Positions 1 through 8,720 are shown, counted from the stretch's first letter. The stretch is 41,454 bases of DNA from JAXMAR01 sp046350295 (GCA_046350295.1 JAXMAR010000057.1:1-41454), one strand, 5' to 3'. Numbers and translations are program-made. Notes: generated by a model not told the origin, from the letters alone.

Positions 1-45
1 CCCGGTCCCTCTCGCGCCTGAGAATCTTCACGAATCACGCCGATC

Positions 46-1527
46 CTACAGCTTCTGCAGCAAGGTCAGGACGAGCTGCGAGGTCTGGTTGGCGTTGGAG
101 AGAACGCTGGTGCCGACCTGCATCAGGACCTGGTTCTTGGTGAAATTGGAGGTTTCGGCGGCGAAGTCCGTGTCGCGGATGACGGACTCGGCGGACACCG
201 TGTTTTCGAGAGTCGCCTGCAGGCTGTTCGACGTCGATTCGAGGGTGTTGCCCTGGAAGGCGCCGAGTTTGCCGCGGAGCGACGTGATGTCGTTGATCGC
301 CTTGTCCACCACCTTGAGAGCGTCCTGGGCGCCGTTGAAGGTGGTGACGTCGATCTGGCTCAGGTTGGTGATGCCGGTCGTCAGACCGCTCACGCCGGTG
401 CCGATCGAATCGCTGGTCGCCTTCTCGACGGAAACCTTCGCCGTCTCGTTGGCGTTGGCGCCGATCTGGAAGACGAGGCCGTTATCGGTGACGCTGACCG
501 TCGTGCTGGTGCCGGCCGCGGCAGCGCCGTTGGCGACGTTGACGGCGAAGCTGAGACCTTGCGGGCCGCCGTAGGTGACCTGGTTGTTCAAACCTTGGGT
601 ACCGGTGCTGATGGTGGTTGCGGCGCCGTTGACGGTGACGGTGAGGCCGACGCCGGCCGTGCCCGTGGAGCCGGCGGCGAGGAAGCCGATGACGCCGGCG
701 GTGGCGCCGGAATCGGACTGGGCGGTGACGGCCGCCGAGCCGAGGACGTTGGAGCGAATGCGGATCTGGGTGCCGCCGACGACGTCGACGACGAACTTGC
801 CGGCGCCGCCGCCGGAGGCCGCGGAGTTATCCAGGGCCGCCTGGATCTTCGTGGCGGTGGAGGCGACGTTGTCGCCAATGGAGAGAGCGACAGTGACATT
901 GGCCGTAAGACCGCCGCCGGCGACGACGACGGAGCCGTTGGCGGCGAGGGAGCCGGCGCCCGCGGGGCCGGTGAGGTTGCCGCCCGTGCCGGTGGCGGCC
1001 GTGATGGCGATGGTATAGCCGCCCGCGGCGGTGGAGGTGCCGGCGGTGATGGCGCCGAGGCCGCCGTTGTTGGCGCCGGAGACGACCGCGGAGATCGCCG
1101 CCTGACCGTTGAGCACGTTCTTGGTGCCGAACTTGGTGTTGTTGGCGATGCGGTCGATGGTGGAAAGGGCGTTCGTGACTTCGGCCTGGTTGGCGGCGAG
1201 GGCGGTGCTGTCGGCGACGCCGGTGTTGCTCGAGTCGAGGGCCAGGCCGCGGATCTTGGTCAAGAGGCCGTTGATCTCGTTGAGCGCGCCTTCCGTCGTC
1301 TGAATCATGGAGACGGCCTTGGAGGCGTTATCGATGGCTGTCTGCAGGCCGGCGATCTGGGCCCGCTGCTGCTCGGAGATGACGAGCGCCGCCGGGCCGT
1401 CCGCGCCGCGGTTGATCTTGAGACCGGACGACAACCGCTCCAGCGACTTGGACAACATACCCTGCGTGCGCGAGAGGTTGTTCTGGGCGGTCAAGGAGGA
1501 GACGTTGTTGTTGATCGCGAGCCCCAT
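46..1527 (-). CDS. fliC: Flagellin
   Basis: Structural subunit of the flagellar filament, exported through the flagellar type III apparatus. The first ~140 residues carry the conserved flagellin N-terminal D0/D1 helices (INNNVSSLTAQNNL, LSSGLKIN, ADGPAALVISEQQRAQI), and the last ~90 the matching C-terminal helices ending in QTSQLVLTLLQKL. The middle ~250 residues are Gly/Ala/Thr-rich, low in complexity and highly variable, as in surface-exposed filament domains. Two ATGs are possible, at 1533 and 1527. The sequence AAGGAG lies only 3 nt before the first and 9 nt before the second, so 1527 is preferred; the earlier start would add two residues. A sigma-28-like promoter lies about 60 bp upstream. 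No chaperone or cap gene is adjacent. Identification is secure; the symbol is the general one for flagellin. Confidence 0.95.
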   Translation of the reverse strand: MGLAINNNVSSLTAQNNLSRTQGMLSKSLERLSSGLKINRGADGPAALVISEQQRAQIAGLQTAIDNASKAVSMIQTTEGALNEINGLLTKIRGLALDSSNTGVADSTALAANQAEVTNALSTIDRIANNTKFGTKNVLNGQAAISAVVSGANNGGLGAITAGTSTAAGGYTIAITAATGTGGNLTGPAGAGSLAANGSVVVAGGGLTANVTVALSIGDNVASTATKIQAALDNSAASGGGAGKFVVDVVGGTQIRIRSNVLGSAAVTAQSDSGATAGVIGFLAAGSTGTAGVGLTVTVNGAATTISTGTQGLNNQVTYGGPQGLSFAVNVANGAAAAGTSTTVSVTDNGLVFQIGANANETAKVSVEKATSDSIGTGVSGLTTGITNLSQIDVTTFNGAQDALKVVDKAINDITSLRGKLGAFQGNTLESTSNSLQATLENTVSAESVIRDTDFAAETSNFTKNQVLMQVGTSVLSNANQTSQLVLTLLQKL

Positions 1528-1589
1528 ACCCATGTACTCCTTCGAAAAAAAGCATCACACGTGTGCGTCTGAGTCAGGCTGGTTGCTTC

Positions 1590-1616
1590 CAACATCGAAG
1601 CCCCTTGGCGCCGCTT
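1590..1616 (-). promoter_or_regulatory. Sigma-28-like promoter of the flagellin gene
   Basis: On the minus strand GCAAGCGG (1609-1616) is followed after exactly 11 nt by TTCGATGT (1590-1597). The flagellar sigma-28 consensus is TAAAGTTT, 11 nt, GCCGATAA. Individual matches are partial, but the same arrangement and a 13/15 match across the -10 region (CTTCGATGTTGGAAG) recur upstream of the FlgM-like gene at 4595-4621. Predicted transcription would start near 1583, about 50-55 nt before the flagellin start codon. Confidence 0.5.
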
Positions 1617-2049
1617 GCCCCAACCTTGCCATCTTCTCGCGTCCCGCCCCATTGCCGCGACGGCGCAACCGGCACAACAGGCGCTATCATTTTCCCCGGC
1701 CTGACCGGCGCTGTTGTCGCGGTCTGCGCCCCAACCGGCCCGCGGGCGAATCTTCGAGCCCACGGGTCGGCGGCGCCTCGGGCATCCTTCGTCCCAACTC
1801 CTTACGCCTACCGCTCATAGTGCGATCTCCAAGAAAACGCTCCAATTAACCTTGCGGCGACGAGATTCGCGCCCACAGCGCAAGACGCGCCGGCGCGACC
1901 AGATCTGGTGTGGGCTTGAAGCGTGGAAGGGATGACGGAGCTTTGGTGGGCGTCGCCCGACGGGAGCGGAGGGCCGCCTCGACGTGCTATGATCCGAGGC
2001 GCCATCTGCCTGAGTCGACGGCAGCCGCCGCGGTTGCCAATCCGGAAAC
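1617..2049. other. Intergenic stretch without a supported gene
   Basis: Apart from the hairpin repeat at 1735-1770, I see nothing interpretable between the flagellin promoter and the end of the HDOD kinase gene. Open frames here lack ribosome sites and resemble no family. A perfect 10-bp palindrome CACACGTGTG lies at 1556-1565, between promoter and flagellin start. Confidence 0.5.
1735..1770. repeat. Dispersed hairpin repeat, copy 1 (GGCGARTCTTCGAGCC core)
   Basis: The arms CCGCGGGC and GCCCACGG surround GAATCTTCGA. The central 16 bases differ at one position from those of the hairpin at 22537-22568. Two matching imperfect hairpins in separate non-coding gaps indicate a dispersed family rather than two chance palindromes. 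Function is unknown. Confidence 0.45.
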
Positions 2050-4233
2050 CTAAACGGGCGAGAGGGTCGCCCCGTCCAGCTTGGCTGGCCGTCGCCTTTC
2101 CAGCGTCTCGCGCACCTTGAGCGCCAAGGCTTGCGGCGTGAAGGGCTTCTGCAAATAAGCCGCCTCGGCCTGCTGCACGCCGAAACGCACCGCCGCGTCA
2201 TCGGTATAACCGCTGATGTAGAGCACCTGGAGATCGGCCCGCTGCGCCGTCAGTGCCCGCGCCAGCTCGGCCCCCCCCATGTTCGGCATCACGATATCGG
2301 CCACCAGGACGTCGATCGGCGCCGGCTGCCGCGTCGCCACCTCGAGCGCCTCCAGCCCATCGGCGGCCTCGAACACGCGATAGCCATAGCTCTCGAGCAT
2401 TTGCCGCACCATGCGCCGTACGGCGTCATCGTCTTCGGCGAGCAGCACCGTCTCGCGCCCGCGGCCGGAAGCAGGCGCGGACGGCGAAGGCGCCGTGGCG
2501 GCGGCGCCCGCGACCGGCAGATAGATCTGAAAGGTGGTTCCACGGCCGACGTCGCTCTGGACGTTGATCTGCCCGCCGCTCTGGATCACGATCCCATGGA
2601 CCGTCGCCAAACCCAAGCCTGTGCCGTGCCCTTCCGGCTTGGTCGTGAAGAAGGGCTCGAAGATCTTCGCCCTCACCTCGGCCGCCATGCCGCAGCCGGT
2701 ATCGCTGATGGCGAGCAGGACATACGCGCCCGGCTGGAGGCCGGCGCGTGGTGCGGCGGCGGCGTCCAGATCGACGTTGCGGGTCTCGATCCGCAGCGTG
2801 CCGCCCTGTGGCATGGCGTCGCGCGCGTTCAGCACCAGGTTGAGGATCACCTGGTCCATCTGGCTCGGGTCCACCAGCGTGACGCGTAGCTCCTTTTCGA
2901 GCGCCAGCTCCAGCGCGATGTTCTCATCGATGAGGCGGCGCAACATCTTCTCGATGCCCGTGACCACGTCATTCAGATGGAGCGGTTTGGGAACGAGGAA
3001 TTGCTTGCGACTGAAGGCGAGGAGTTGCCGCGTCAAATCGCCGGCCCGATCCCCGGCCTTCTTGATCTCCTCGACCAGGACGCGATGGGCGTCGCCGGCC
3101 GTCATCATGCTCAACAGCAGCTCGCTGCAGCCGTTGATGACGGTGAGCAGGTTATTGAAGTCGTGCGCCACGCCCCCCGCGAGGCGGCCGATCGCCTCCA
3201 TCTTCACGGCCTGGCGCAGCTTTTCCTCCGCGCTTTCCAGCGCCTCTTCCGTCTTCTTCAGCTCGCGCTCGGCGCGCTCGGTCCGCTCCTCGGCGCGGAC
3301 GTTCTCCAGGCTCGTCTCCAGGGCCAGGCGGCTCAGGCTTTCGGTGGCGCGGCCGAGCAGCGTCGCGAACGATTCGCAGGCGCCGATGTCCACCTGCAAG
3401 AGTCCCGCCAACTCACGGCTCTTCTCGCTCAAGGGATCGAGAAACTTCTGAAAGGTCCGATCATCCATGCCGTAGCGCTCGCGCGCCGCCTTGGTGATGT
3501 CCCCCACGATCGTCGGGGAGTCGACGGTGAACTCAAGCTGGGCGACACGATGGGCGAAATGGAGCAGTTCGGCCCGATCGCGATACGGCGGCGCCGCGTG
3601 CTGCGGCTCGTGATGGCGCCGGATCGGCTCGGTCATCTCCTCGGGCAGCCGCCACGCCTTCAAGATGTGGGCCGACACTTCGGCATGCGTCACCCCCAGG
3701 CTCTCGTGTTCGAGGCTGCATTGCCGCACCATGAGCGACAGGCCGGAGCGCTGCATGATCTCGGCGTAGGCGCGCCCGTTCAGCTCGTTCAGGACCAGGA
3801 CCCCCAGGTCGCAGAGAAGACCGCAGACCATTTCCGTATCGGGATCCGGCCAGCCGAGGCGCAGGGCCAGGTCGCGTGCCACGATGCCCGTCGACACCGA
3901 TAGGCGCCAGAAATCCTGCCGCAATCCCGCTGCCGTGTTCTGCTGCATGGCGGGCAGGGCGAGGCTGAGGACGAGCGAGCGCACCCGCTTGAGGCCCAGC
4001 AGGCTCACCCCGCTCTGAATCGAGGTGACGGCGCGGGGAATGCCGAACAGAGAGGAGTTGACGATTTTGAGGATTTTGCCGCACAGGGGGGGATCCTGCG
4101 CAATGAGCCGCGCGATCTCGGTGATGGTGCACTGCGCGGAGTTGACCTTGTCCAGGATCTGGAACGTGATGGCCGGCGGCGCGGGCAAACGAGGGTCCGC
4201 GCTGATCTGGGCGAGTAGGGCGTTCTGCAACAT
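2050..4233 (-). CDS. HDOD-domain hybrid histidine kinase with receiver
   Basis: A 727-residue cytoplasmic signalling protein with no transmembrane segment. Residues ~15-220 form an HDOD domain (LPAPPAITFQIL, QDPPLCGKILKIVNSS, SLLGLKRVRSLVL), an HD-related output domain often found in motility and cell-cycle signalling. A coiled coil (~305-345) leads into HisKA with the phosphoacceptor His357 in VAHDFNN. The HATPase domain shows N465 in the N box, DTGCGM (511-516) and GTGLGL (537-542). A Pro/Ala linker precedes a C-terminal receiver with acidic E600-D603, phosphoacceptor D646 and K696. All catalytic residues are present, so phosphorelay from H357 to D646 is expected. It lies 56 bp downstream of the FlgM-like gene on the same strand, probably in one transcript, which suggests a link to flagellar control. 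HDOD at the N-terminus of a kinase is an uncommon order. The signal it senses cannot be read from sequence. Confidence 0.9.
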   Translation of the reverse strand: MLQNALLAQISADPRLPAPPAITFQILDKVNSAQCTITEIARLIAQDPPLCGKILKIVNSSLFGIPRAVTSIQSGVSLLGLKRVRSLVLSLALPAMQQNTAAGLRQDFWRLSVSTGIVARDLALRLGWPDPDTEMVCGLLCDLGVLVLNELNGRAYAEIMQRSGLSLMVRQCSLEHESLGVTHAEVSAHILKAWRLPEEMTEPIRRHHEPQHAAPPYRDRAELLHFAHRVAQLEFTVDSPTIVGDITKAARERYGMDDRTFQKFLDPLSEKSRELAGLLQVDIGACESFATLLGRATESLSRLALETSLENVRAEERTERAERELKKTEEALESAEEKLRQAVKMEAIGRLAGGVAHDFNNLLTVINGCSELLLSMMTAGDAHRVLVEEIKKAGDRAGDLTRQLLAFSRKQFLVPKPLHLNDVVTGIEKMLRRLIDENIALELALEKELRVTLVDPSQMDQVILNLVLNARDAMPQGGTLRIETRNVDLDAAAAPRAGLQPGAYVLLAISDTGCGMAAEVRAKIFEPFFTTKPEGHGTGLGLATVHGIVIQSGGQINVQSDVGRGTTFQIYLPVAGAAATAPSPSAPASGRGRETVLLAEDDDAVRRMVRQMLESYGYRVFEAADGLEALEVATRQPAPIDVLVADIVMPNMGGAELARALTAQRADLQVLYISGYTDDAAVRFGVQQAEAAYLQKPFTPQALALKVRETLERRRPAKLDGATLSPV

Positions 4234-4289
4234 GGCTCAATCTGGGCGAAACAGCGACGATCGATTCTCCTGCGCGAAAGGCGGCTCCG

Positions 4290-4559
4290 CTAGCCGTCCG
4301 CGCTCAGCAAGGCCGCCGCGGTCTGGAACGCCGCCTCGTCGCTGCCGTAGAATCCTGAAGCCCAGCGCTGCCGCGCCTGGTCCACAACCGTGTCGCGCAC
4401 TTCCGGCTCCTGCAGCGTTAGTTCAAGCCAGTGCGATAATTCACTCGCCGTTTCCGCGCTTCTTGTCCTGCGCGTCTTGCGCGTGCCCGCCTTGCCCGCG
4501 GGCGTCGGGCGGAAGACCGGCACGGCGCCCCCGGTCAAAAACTGGTTGCCGATTTGCAT
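4290..4559 (-). CDS. Small FlgM-like protein (putative anti-sigma-28)
   Basis: An 89-residue protein. The N-terminal half is basic and disordered-looking (Thr/Arg/Lys/Gly-rich). The C-terminal half follows the FlgM pattern: PEVR, an amphipathic helix, then a G-x-Y turn (SGFYGSDEAAF) and a final AAALL helix. In FlgM this region binds and inhibits the flagellar sigma factor FliA until the hook is complete. The start at 4559 follows a strong GGAGGAG; an upstream ATG in frame lacks such a site. It stands on the same strand as flagellin and just upstream of the HDOD kinase, and its promoter region matches the flagellin promoter region, as expected for a class 3 flagellar gene. The FlgM assignment rests on pattern, size and context rather than clear sequence identity, so it is provisional. 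Confidence 0.55.
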   Translation of the reverse strand: MQIGNQFLTGGAVPVFRPTPAGKAGTRKTRRTRSAETASELSHWLELTLQEPEVRDTVVDQARQRWASGFYGSDEAAFQTAAALLSADG

Positions 4560-4594
4560 CGCTCCCCCTCCTCCTCTCTTGTCCCTATCTCCCA

Positions 4595-4621
4595 ATATCG
4601 AAGAGAACCGATGGAACTTGT
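4595..4621 (-). promoter_or_regulatory. Sigma-28-like promoter of the FlgM-like gene
   Basis: On the minus strand ACAAGTTC (4614-4621) is followed after exactly 11 nt by TTCGATAT (4595-4602). This matches the sigma-28 consensus at AAGTT in the -35 box and CGATA in the -10 box, with the canonical spacing. The downstream bases CTTCGATATTGGGAG are nearly those of the flagellin promoter. Predicted start of transcription is near 4588, giving a leader of about 29 nt. The HDOD kinase is probably co-transcribed. Confidence 0.5.
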
Positions 4622-4741
4622 CTCAATTTTCAGGGCCGGCCGGAAAGACCGGAAAGCAAATCGCCGCAAGAAGCCGCGTGGAGCGGACGATAAGAGAAGG
4701 AAGAGGGAGAATCTTTACCGCCTTTTCGGATTGAAGCGATC

Positions 4742-6835
4742 ATGGAAGCGGCCGCGAGCGAACCGACGACAGCGTCGCCGCCGACAGCCAAGGCTGCCGC
4801 CTTCTCCCGTTTTGCCTGGCCTGGCCTGATCTCCGGCTTGCTCGCCCTTGGCGCCACGATCGGCTGGCTGTCCCGCCCCGCCCCTCCCGACGAAGAGCCG
4901 GAACAGACCCGGCCAAAGCTCTTGACCAAGGACGCCGAGGGCCGGACGCTGCCGTTCCTCCCCGGCATGACCGGGCCCATCGACGTTCGCAAAGGAGACC
5001 AGCTCTTTCGCGAAGGCCGCTTCGACCTCGCCCTGCTCGTCTACCGCCATCTCGGCGGCTCCCCGGCGCCCGTTTCTCTCGTGTACCGGCAGGCGCTGTG
5101 CCAGGAACAACTGGGCGACCGAAAGACCGCCCTGGCTCTTCACCACAGTCTCGTCGAGCGCGGCGACGAAACCCACGCGGCGCTCGCTCTTCTCGGCGCC
5201 GCCCGCATCCACCTCCACGAAGGCCGGCCCGCTCAAGCCAAATCGCTGCTCTGGCCCCTGGCGCTGCGAAGCGCCGACAAGAGCGTGGACCAGGATCTCC
5301 GCGCCGAAGTCGCCTATACCTTGTCTCTGGCCCTCGCGCTCGAGGCGAGCCCGGCCGCGGACGAGGATGGCGCGAAAACCCCTCTCCGGCCCGATGAGCG
5401 TCTGGCATTTCCTCGCGAGATACCCTGGGACTGCAATCGCCTGCTTGCCCTCTCCCGGCCCGCCCCAAAGACGACCGGCAAACGTGAGCCAAACGTTGTC
5501 TCCGTCCCCGCCAAGAGCAAGGTCGAGCAGACAGTCGCCACAGCCTATTTGCCGAAGGATTCATTTCACGACGCCGTCAAACGCCTGGCGAGCGCGGGCG
5601 AACTGACCGTCGGCTGGTCCCCCAAGGCGCTGCGGACGACCGAAGGCCGCGCGGTCCACCTCGACGTTTCGGAGCGCTCGCTCTTGGGTGTCCTTCAGGG
5701 ACTGGCCGACGCCTTTGACCTCGTCTGCCATACGGACGGAGAGAAAGTGATCTTCACGCTGCCCGAGGAGATTCCCAAAGCGCGGCGCGACGAAGCCCGC
5801 GCCGCCATGGCGCGGCGCTACCTCGAAGAGACACTCGCCTTCGCCGCGGACCATCCGCTGGCCCCGCTCGCGCTCATCGCTCGCGCCAATCTCGACGCCG
5901 CCGCCCCAAAGGAAGCCCTGGCCTGGCTCGAGCGTCTCGCCGCCGAGCACCCTTTCTCGCGGCTCAACCTCTACGCCGATTTCAACCGCGGCCTGCACCT
6001 CCATCGCGAGGGCCGCATGAACGAGGCGCGGCGCGCCTTCTTCAAGGCCATGGACCAGGCGCCCAGTCATCCGCAAGCTCTTCTCGCCTGTCTCCGTCTG
6101 GGCCGCATGAGCATCGAGGAGGGTGAGGCGGCGCAAGCGATCGCCCTGCTCAAGCGCGGCGTGGCCCATGCGCACGATGACGCGTCGCGCCCGCCCCTTG
6201 TAACCACCCTCGCCATCGCCTATGTCCTGGACGACGACCTTCCCAACCTCAAGACGCTGCTGGGGCGGCATCGCGACGTCTTGCAGGACGACCTGCATGC
6301 CCCGTTCGGTAATCTCCTCACGGCCTACGCGCGCTTTCGCGACGCCAAGACGAAGAAGAGCGTCGCCGACAGCCACGACCTCCTCTACTCGTTGCTCGCC
6401 CTGCGCAAGGACAACCCGCTTGGACCCCTCGGCCTCTACGTCGCCGGCCTGGGCTACAGCGACCTCGCCCTCTGGCCGCAGGCCGCCGCCGCCTTCAAGG
6501 AGATCCTGCCTGCGACGAAGGGACCGCTCCAGCACGAGGCCGCGCTTCGCCTCGCCGAGGCGCTCCTGCGCCAGGGGGACGCCGCGGAGGCGCGTAAGTA
6601 CCTCGAGTCCATCGCCGCCGTGAAGACCCCCGCCGGCCCCTGGGCCCGCTTTCGCCTGGCCCGTCTCGACCTCGACGAGGGAAAAACGCTCCCCTGCCTC
6701 GAGCGCAGTCGCCTCCTGCTCCACGAGCCCTCCAATGTCCCCCACGTCGACATCCTGCGCCTGATGGGCGAGGCTTACGAGCGGCGCCGCGAGCACGACA
6801 AGGCGGCCAAATGCTTCGCCGGGGAATGTCCGTGA
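4742..6835 (+). CDS. Membrane-anchored TPR protein with STN-like domain
   Basis: A 697-residue protein. A single transmembrane segment at ~25-43 (WPGLISGLLALGATIGWL) has no cleavage site, so the rest probably faces the periplasm. TPR-like helical repeats cover ~80-200 and ~350-690 (QLFREGRFDLALLVYRHLG, GLHLHREGRMNEARRAFFKA). Between them, ~270-343 resembles an STN (secretin and TonB N-terminal) fold: a short amphipathic start, VHLDVSERSLLGVLQGLADAFDL, then a beta strand reading VIFTLPEE. STN modules usually sit at the periplasmic face of secretins and TonB receptors, so one embedded in a TPR scaffold suggests an envelope assembly or transport role. It is transcribed divergently from the FlgM-like gene. 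The start has only a weak ribosome site. Function is not known. Confidence 0.8.
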   Translation: MEAAASEPTTASPPTAKAAAFSRFAWPGLISGLLALGATIGWLSRPAPPDEEPEQTRPKLLTKDAEGRTLPFLPGMTGPIDVRKGDQLFREGRFDLALLVYRHLGGSPAPVSLVYRQALCQEQLGDRKTALALHHSLVERGDETHAALALLGAARIHLHEGRPAQAKSLLWPLALRSADKSVDQDLRAEVAYTLSLALALEASPAADEDGAKTPLRPDERLAFPREIPWDCNRLLALSRPAPKTTGKREPNVVSVPAKSKVEQTVATAYLPKDSFHDAVKRLASAGELTVGWSPKALRTTEGRAVHLDVSERSLLGVLQGLADAFDLVCHTDGEKVIFTLPEEIPKARRDEARAAMARRYLEETLAFAADHPLAPLALIARANLDAAAPKEALAWLERLAAEHPFSRLNLYADFNRGLHLHREGRMNEARRAFFKAMDQAPSHPQALLACLRLGRMSIEEGEAAQAIALLKRGVAHAHDDASRPPLVTTLAIAYVLDDDLPNLKTLLGRHRDVLQDDLHAPFGNLLTAYARFRDAKTKKSVADSHDLLYSLLALRKDNPLGPLGLYVAGLGYSDLALWPQAAAAFKEILPATKGPLQHEAALRLAEALLRQGDAAEARKYLESIAAVKTPAGPWARFRLARLDLDEGKTLPCLERSRLLLHEPSNVPHVDILRLMGEAYERRREHDKAAKCFAGECP

Positions 6836-6975
6836 TGGGGCGATGAAGGGCGCGTCGTCAGCCGCCCGGATGGGGAAAGGCCCGGACGCTTCACGAGACG
6901 GCTCCCCGATTTTCCTACCCCCGCCGTGCCGCGTCCGGTACCATGACTCGAACCTCAGCAATGGAGAATCCCGCC

Positions 6976-8286
6976 ATGCGTTGCGTCAGGGGGGCGCTCG
7001 TCGCTCTGCTCTTGTTTTGTTTCCCGCCGATCGCTTCCGTACGTGCCGAAGACTGGCCGCAATGGCGCGGGCCCCGCCTCGACGGCTCATCCCACGAGAA
7101 AGGCCTGCCTCTCAAGTGGTCCGCCAAGGACAACATCGTCTGGAAGGCCAAGGTCCCCGGCATCGGCCATAGCTCTCCGATCGTCGTCGGCGACCGCGTC
7201 TACGTGACCTCCTGCTTGCTCAAGGAAGAGAAGCGGATGCTCTACTGCTTCGACCGCCGCACGGGCGATCTCCTCTGGGACAGGCACGTCCTCAGCTCGC
7301 CGCTCGAGCCCAAACACGGCCTCAACAGCTTCGCCAGCTCGACGCCGGCCGCGGACGCCGACCATGTCTACGTCAGTTTCCTCAAGCTGCGAAAGGCGAA
7401 GGAAGGGGACAAGCTCCCCAAGTTCAACGACTCCTCCTGGGCCAAGAAGGATCTTTACTGCCAGATGGAGGTCGTCTGCTACACGCACAAGGGGGACGAG
7501 GTCTGGCGCAAGAACCCCGGCCTCTTTTTCTCGCGCCATGGCTTTTGCAGTCCGCCGATCCTCTACAAGGACATGGTCATCGTCAACGGCGACCAGGACG
7601 CCGACGGCTTCATCACCGCCCTGGATCGCAAGGACGGCTCGGAACGCTGGCGCATCGACCGGCCGAACCACACCCGCAGCTACTGCGCCCCGCTCATCGT
7701 CCAGGCCGCGGGACGCATGCAGATGGTGCTGACCGGGTCTTTCTGCACCACTAGCTACGATCCGGACAGCGGCAAGCTCATCTGGATCGTCGACGGGCCG
7801 ACCGAGCAGTTCGTCGCCTCGCCGGTCTACGGCGAGGGCCTGATCTTCCTAACCGCCGGCTTCCCCACCTTCCACAACATGGCGATCCGCCCCGACGGCG
7901 CCGGGAACGTCACCAAGACGCACGTCGTCTGGCACGAGAAGACGTCGGCGCGGAAGGCGTCGTATGTGCCGTCGCCGCTCGCGTACGACAAGTGGTTCTA
8001 CATGATCAGCGACCTGGGCCCGTTGAGCTGCTTCGAGGCGAAGAGCGGCACGCGTCTGTGGATGGAAGAGCTGGGCCGGCACCACAGCGCTTCGCCTGTC
8101 TTGATCGATGGGCACGTTTATATGACGGATGATGACGGCATCACCTATGTGATCAAGGGAGGCGCGAGCTTCGACCTGGTGGCGCGGAATGAATTGAACG
8201 AGAAGTGCTATTCGTCGCCGGCAGTGTCCCAGGGCCGGATTCTGCTGCGGACGACGGGCCATCTGTGGAGCATCGGCCCGAAATAA
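6976..8286 (+). CDS. Exported PQQ-like beta-propeller (WD40-like) protein
   Basis: A 436-residue protein with a signal peptide (RGALVALLLFCFPPIASVRAE, cleavage likely after VRA). The mature part begins with the DWPQWRGPRLDG motif typical of planctomycete PQQ-like proteins and then repeats short blades of the form SSPIVVGDRVYVTS, HVYVSF, SCFEAKSGTRLWMEEL and SPVLIDGHVYMTD. This is the beta-propeller fold of PQQ-dependent dehydrogenases and BamB, but without recognisable PQQ or calcium ligands, so it is better seen as a periplasmic scaffold or binding protein. The ATG at 6976 was chosen because GGAG lies 9 nt upstream and it places the signal peptide at the N-terminus; an in-frame ATG at 6943 would add 11 polar residues. 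Substrate unknown. Confidence 0.85.
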   Translation: MRCVRGALVALLLFCFPPIASVRAEDWPQWRGPRLDGSSHEKGLPLKWSAKDNIVWKAKVPGIGHSSPIVVGDRVYVTSCLLKEEKRMLYCFDRRTGDLLWDRHVLSSPLEPKHGLNSFASSTPAADADHVYVSFLKLRKAKEGDKLPKFNDSSWAKKDLYCQMEVVCYTHKGDEVWRKNPGLFFSRHGFCSPPILYKDMVIVNGDQDADGFITALDRKDGSERWRIDRPNHTRSYCAPLIVQAAGRMQMVLTGSFCTTSYDPDSGKLIWIVDGPTEQFVASPVYGEGLIFLTAGFPTFHNMAIRPDGAGNVTKTHVVWHEKTSARKASYVPSPLAYDKWFYMISDLGPLSCFEAKSGTRLWMEELGRHHSASPVLIDGHVYMTDDDGITYVIKGGASFDLVARNELNEKCYSSPAVSQGRILLRTTGHLWSIGPK

Positions 8287-8360
8287 CGGCGCGCGTTCCC
8301 GGCCGCCCGTAGAATGGTGTGTCGCCTCGCAACCTTGGACACGCGCTGAGGAGACCAACC

Positions 8361-8720
8361 ATGATCGCTACCGAGCAGGATCTGCGCAGCAAGCATTGCA
8401 CGCCCTGTGAAGGGGGCGTCCCACCGTTGAGCGACGAGCAAGTTCGCGAACTCCTTCCCAGCGTTCCCGGCTGGCGGCTGGGGGACGACGGCAAAAGCCT
8501 GCGCCGCCAGTGGCGCGTGCAGAACTTCACGGCCGCGCTCGATTTCTTCAACAAGATCGCCGCGGTCGCCGAGAAGGAAGACCATCATCCCGATCTGCAC
8601 CTGACCGGTTATCGCAACGTCGCCATCGACCTGTCCACGCATGCCATCGGCGGCCTCTCGGGGAACGACTTCATTCTCGCGGCCAAGATCAACGAGATTC
8701 CGGTGGCGCTGAAGAAGTGA
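8361..8720 (+). CDS. phhB: Pterin-4a-carbinolamine dehydratase
   Basis: A 119-residue cytoplasmic enzyme that dehydrates 4a-hydroxytetrahydrobiopterin, recycling the pterin cofactor of aromatic amino acid hydroxylases; in bacteria without such a hydroxylase the family may serve other pterin metabolism, including molybdopterin. The catalytic signature EKEDHHPDLHL, the following strand VAIDLSTHAIGGLS and the end NDFILAAKI are all present, and the length is normal for the family. A good GAGGAG lies 8 nt before the ATG at 8361. No phenylalanine hydroxylase gene is nearby. It lies between the propeller gene and kdsA on the same strand, which may be transcription convenience only. The family identification is firm, the symbol less so. 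Confidence 0.9.
   Translation: MIATEQDLRSKHCTPCEGGVPPLSDEQVRELLPSVPGWRLGDDGKSLRRQWRVQNFTAALDFFNKIAAVAEKEDHHPDLHLTGYRNVAIDLSTHAIGGLSGNDFILAAKINEIPVALKK

Noticed and set aside
1556..1565. A 10-bp palindrome CACACGTGTG as an operator for flagellin
   Set aside because: It is well placed between promoter and start but occurs once here, and no matching site is seen at the partner promoter.
1614..1629. A sigma-54 promoter (TGGCAAG, then GGGCA) upstream of flagellin on the minus strand
   Set aside because: The GG and GC pairs have the right 12-base spacing, but the TT of the -12 box is missing and the sigma-28-like site 1590-1616 has a second copy at another flagellar-type gene.
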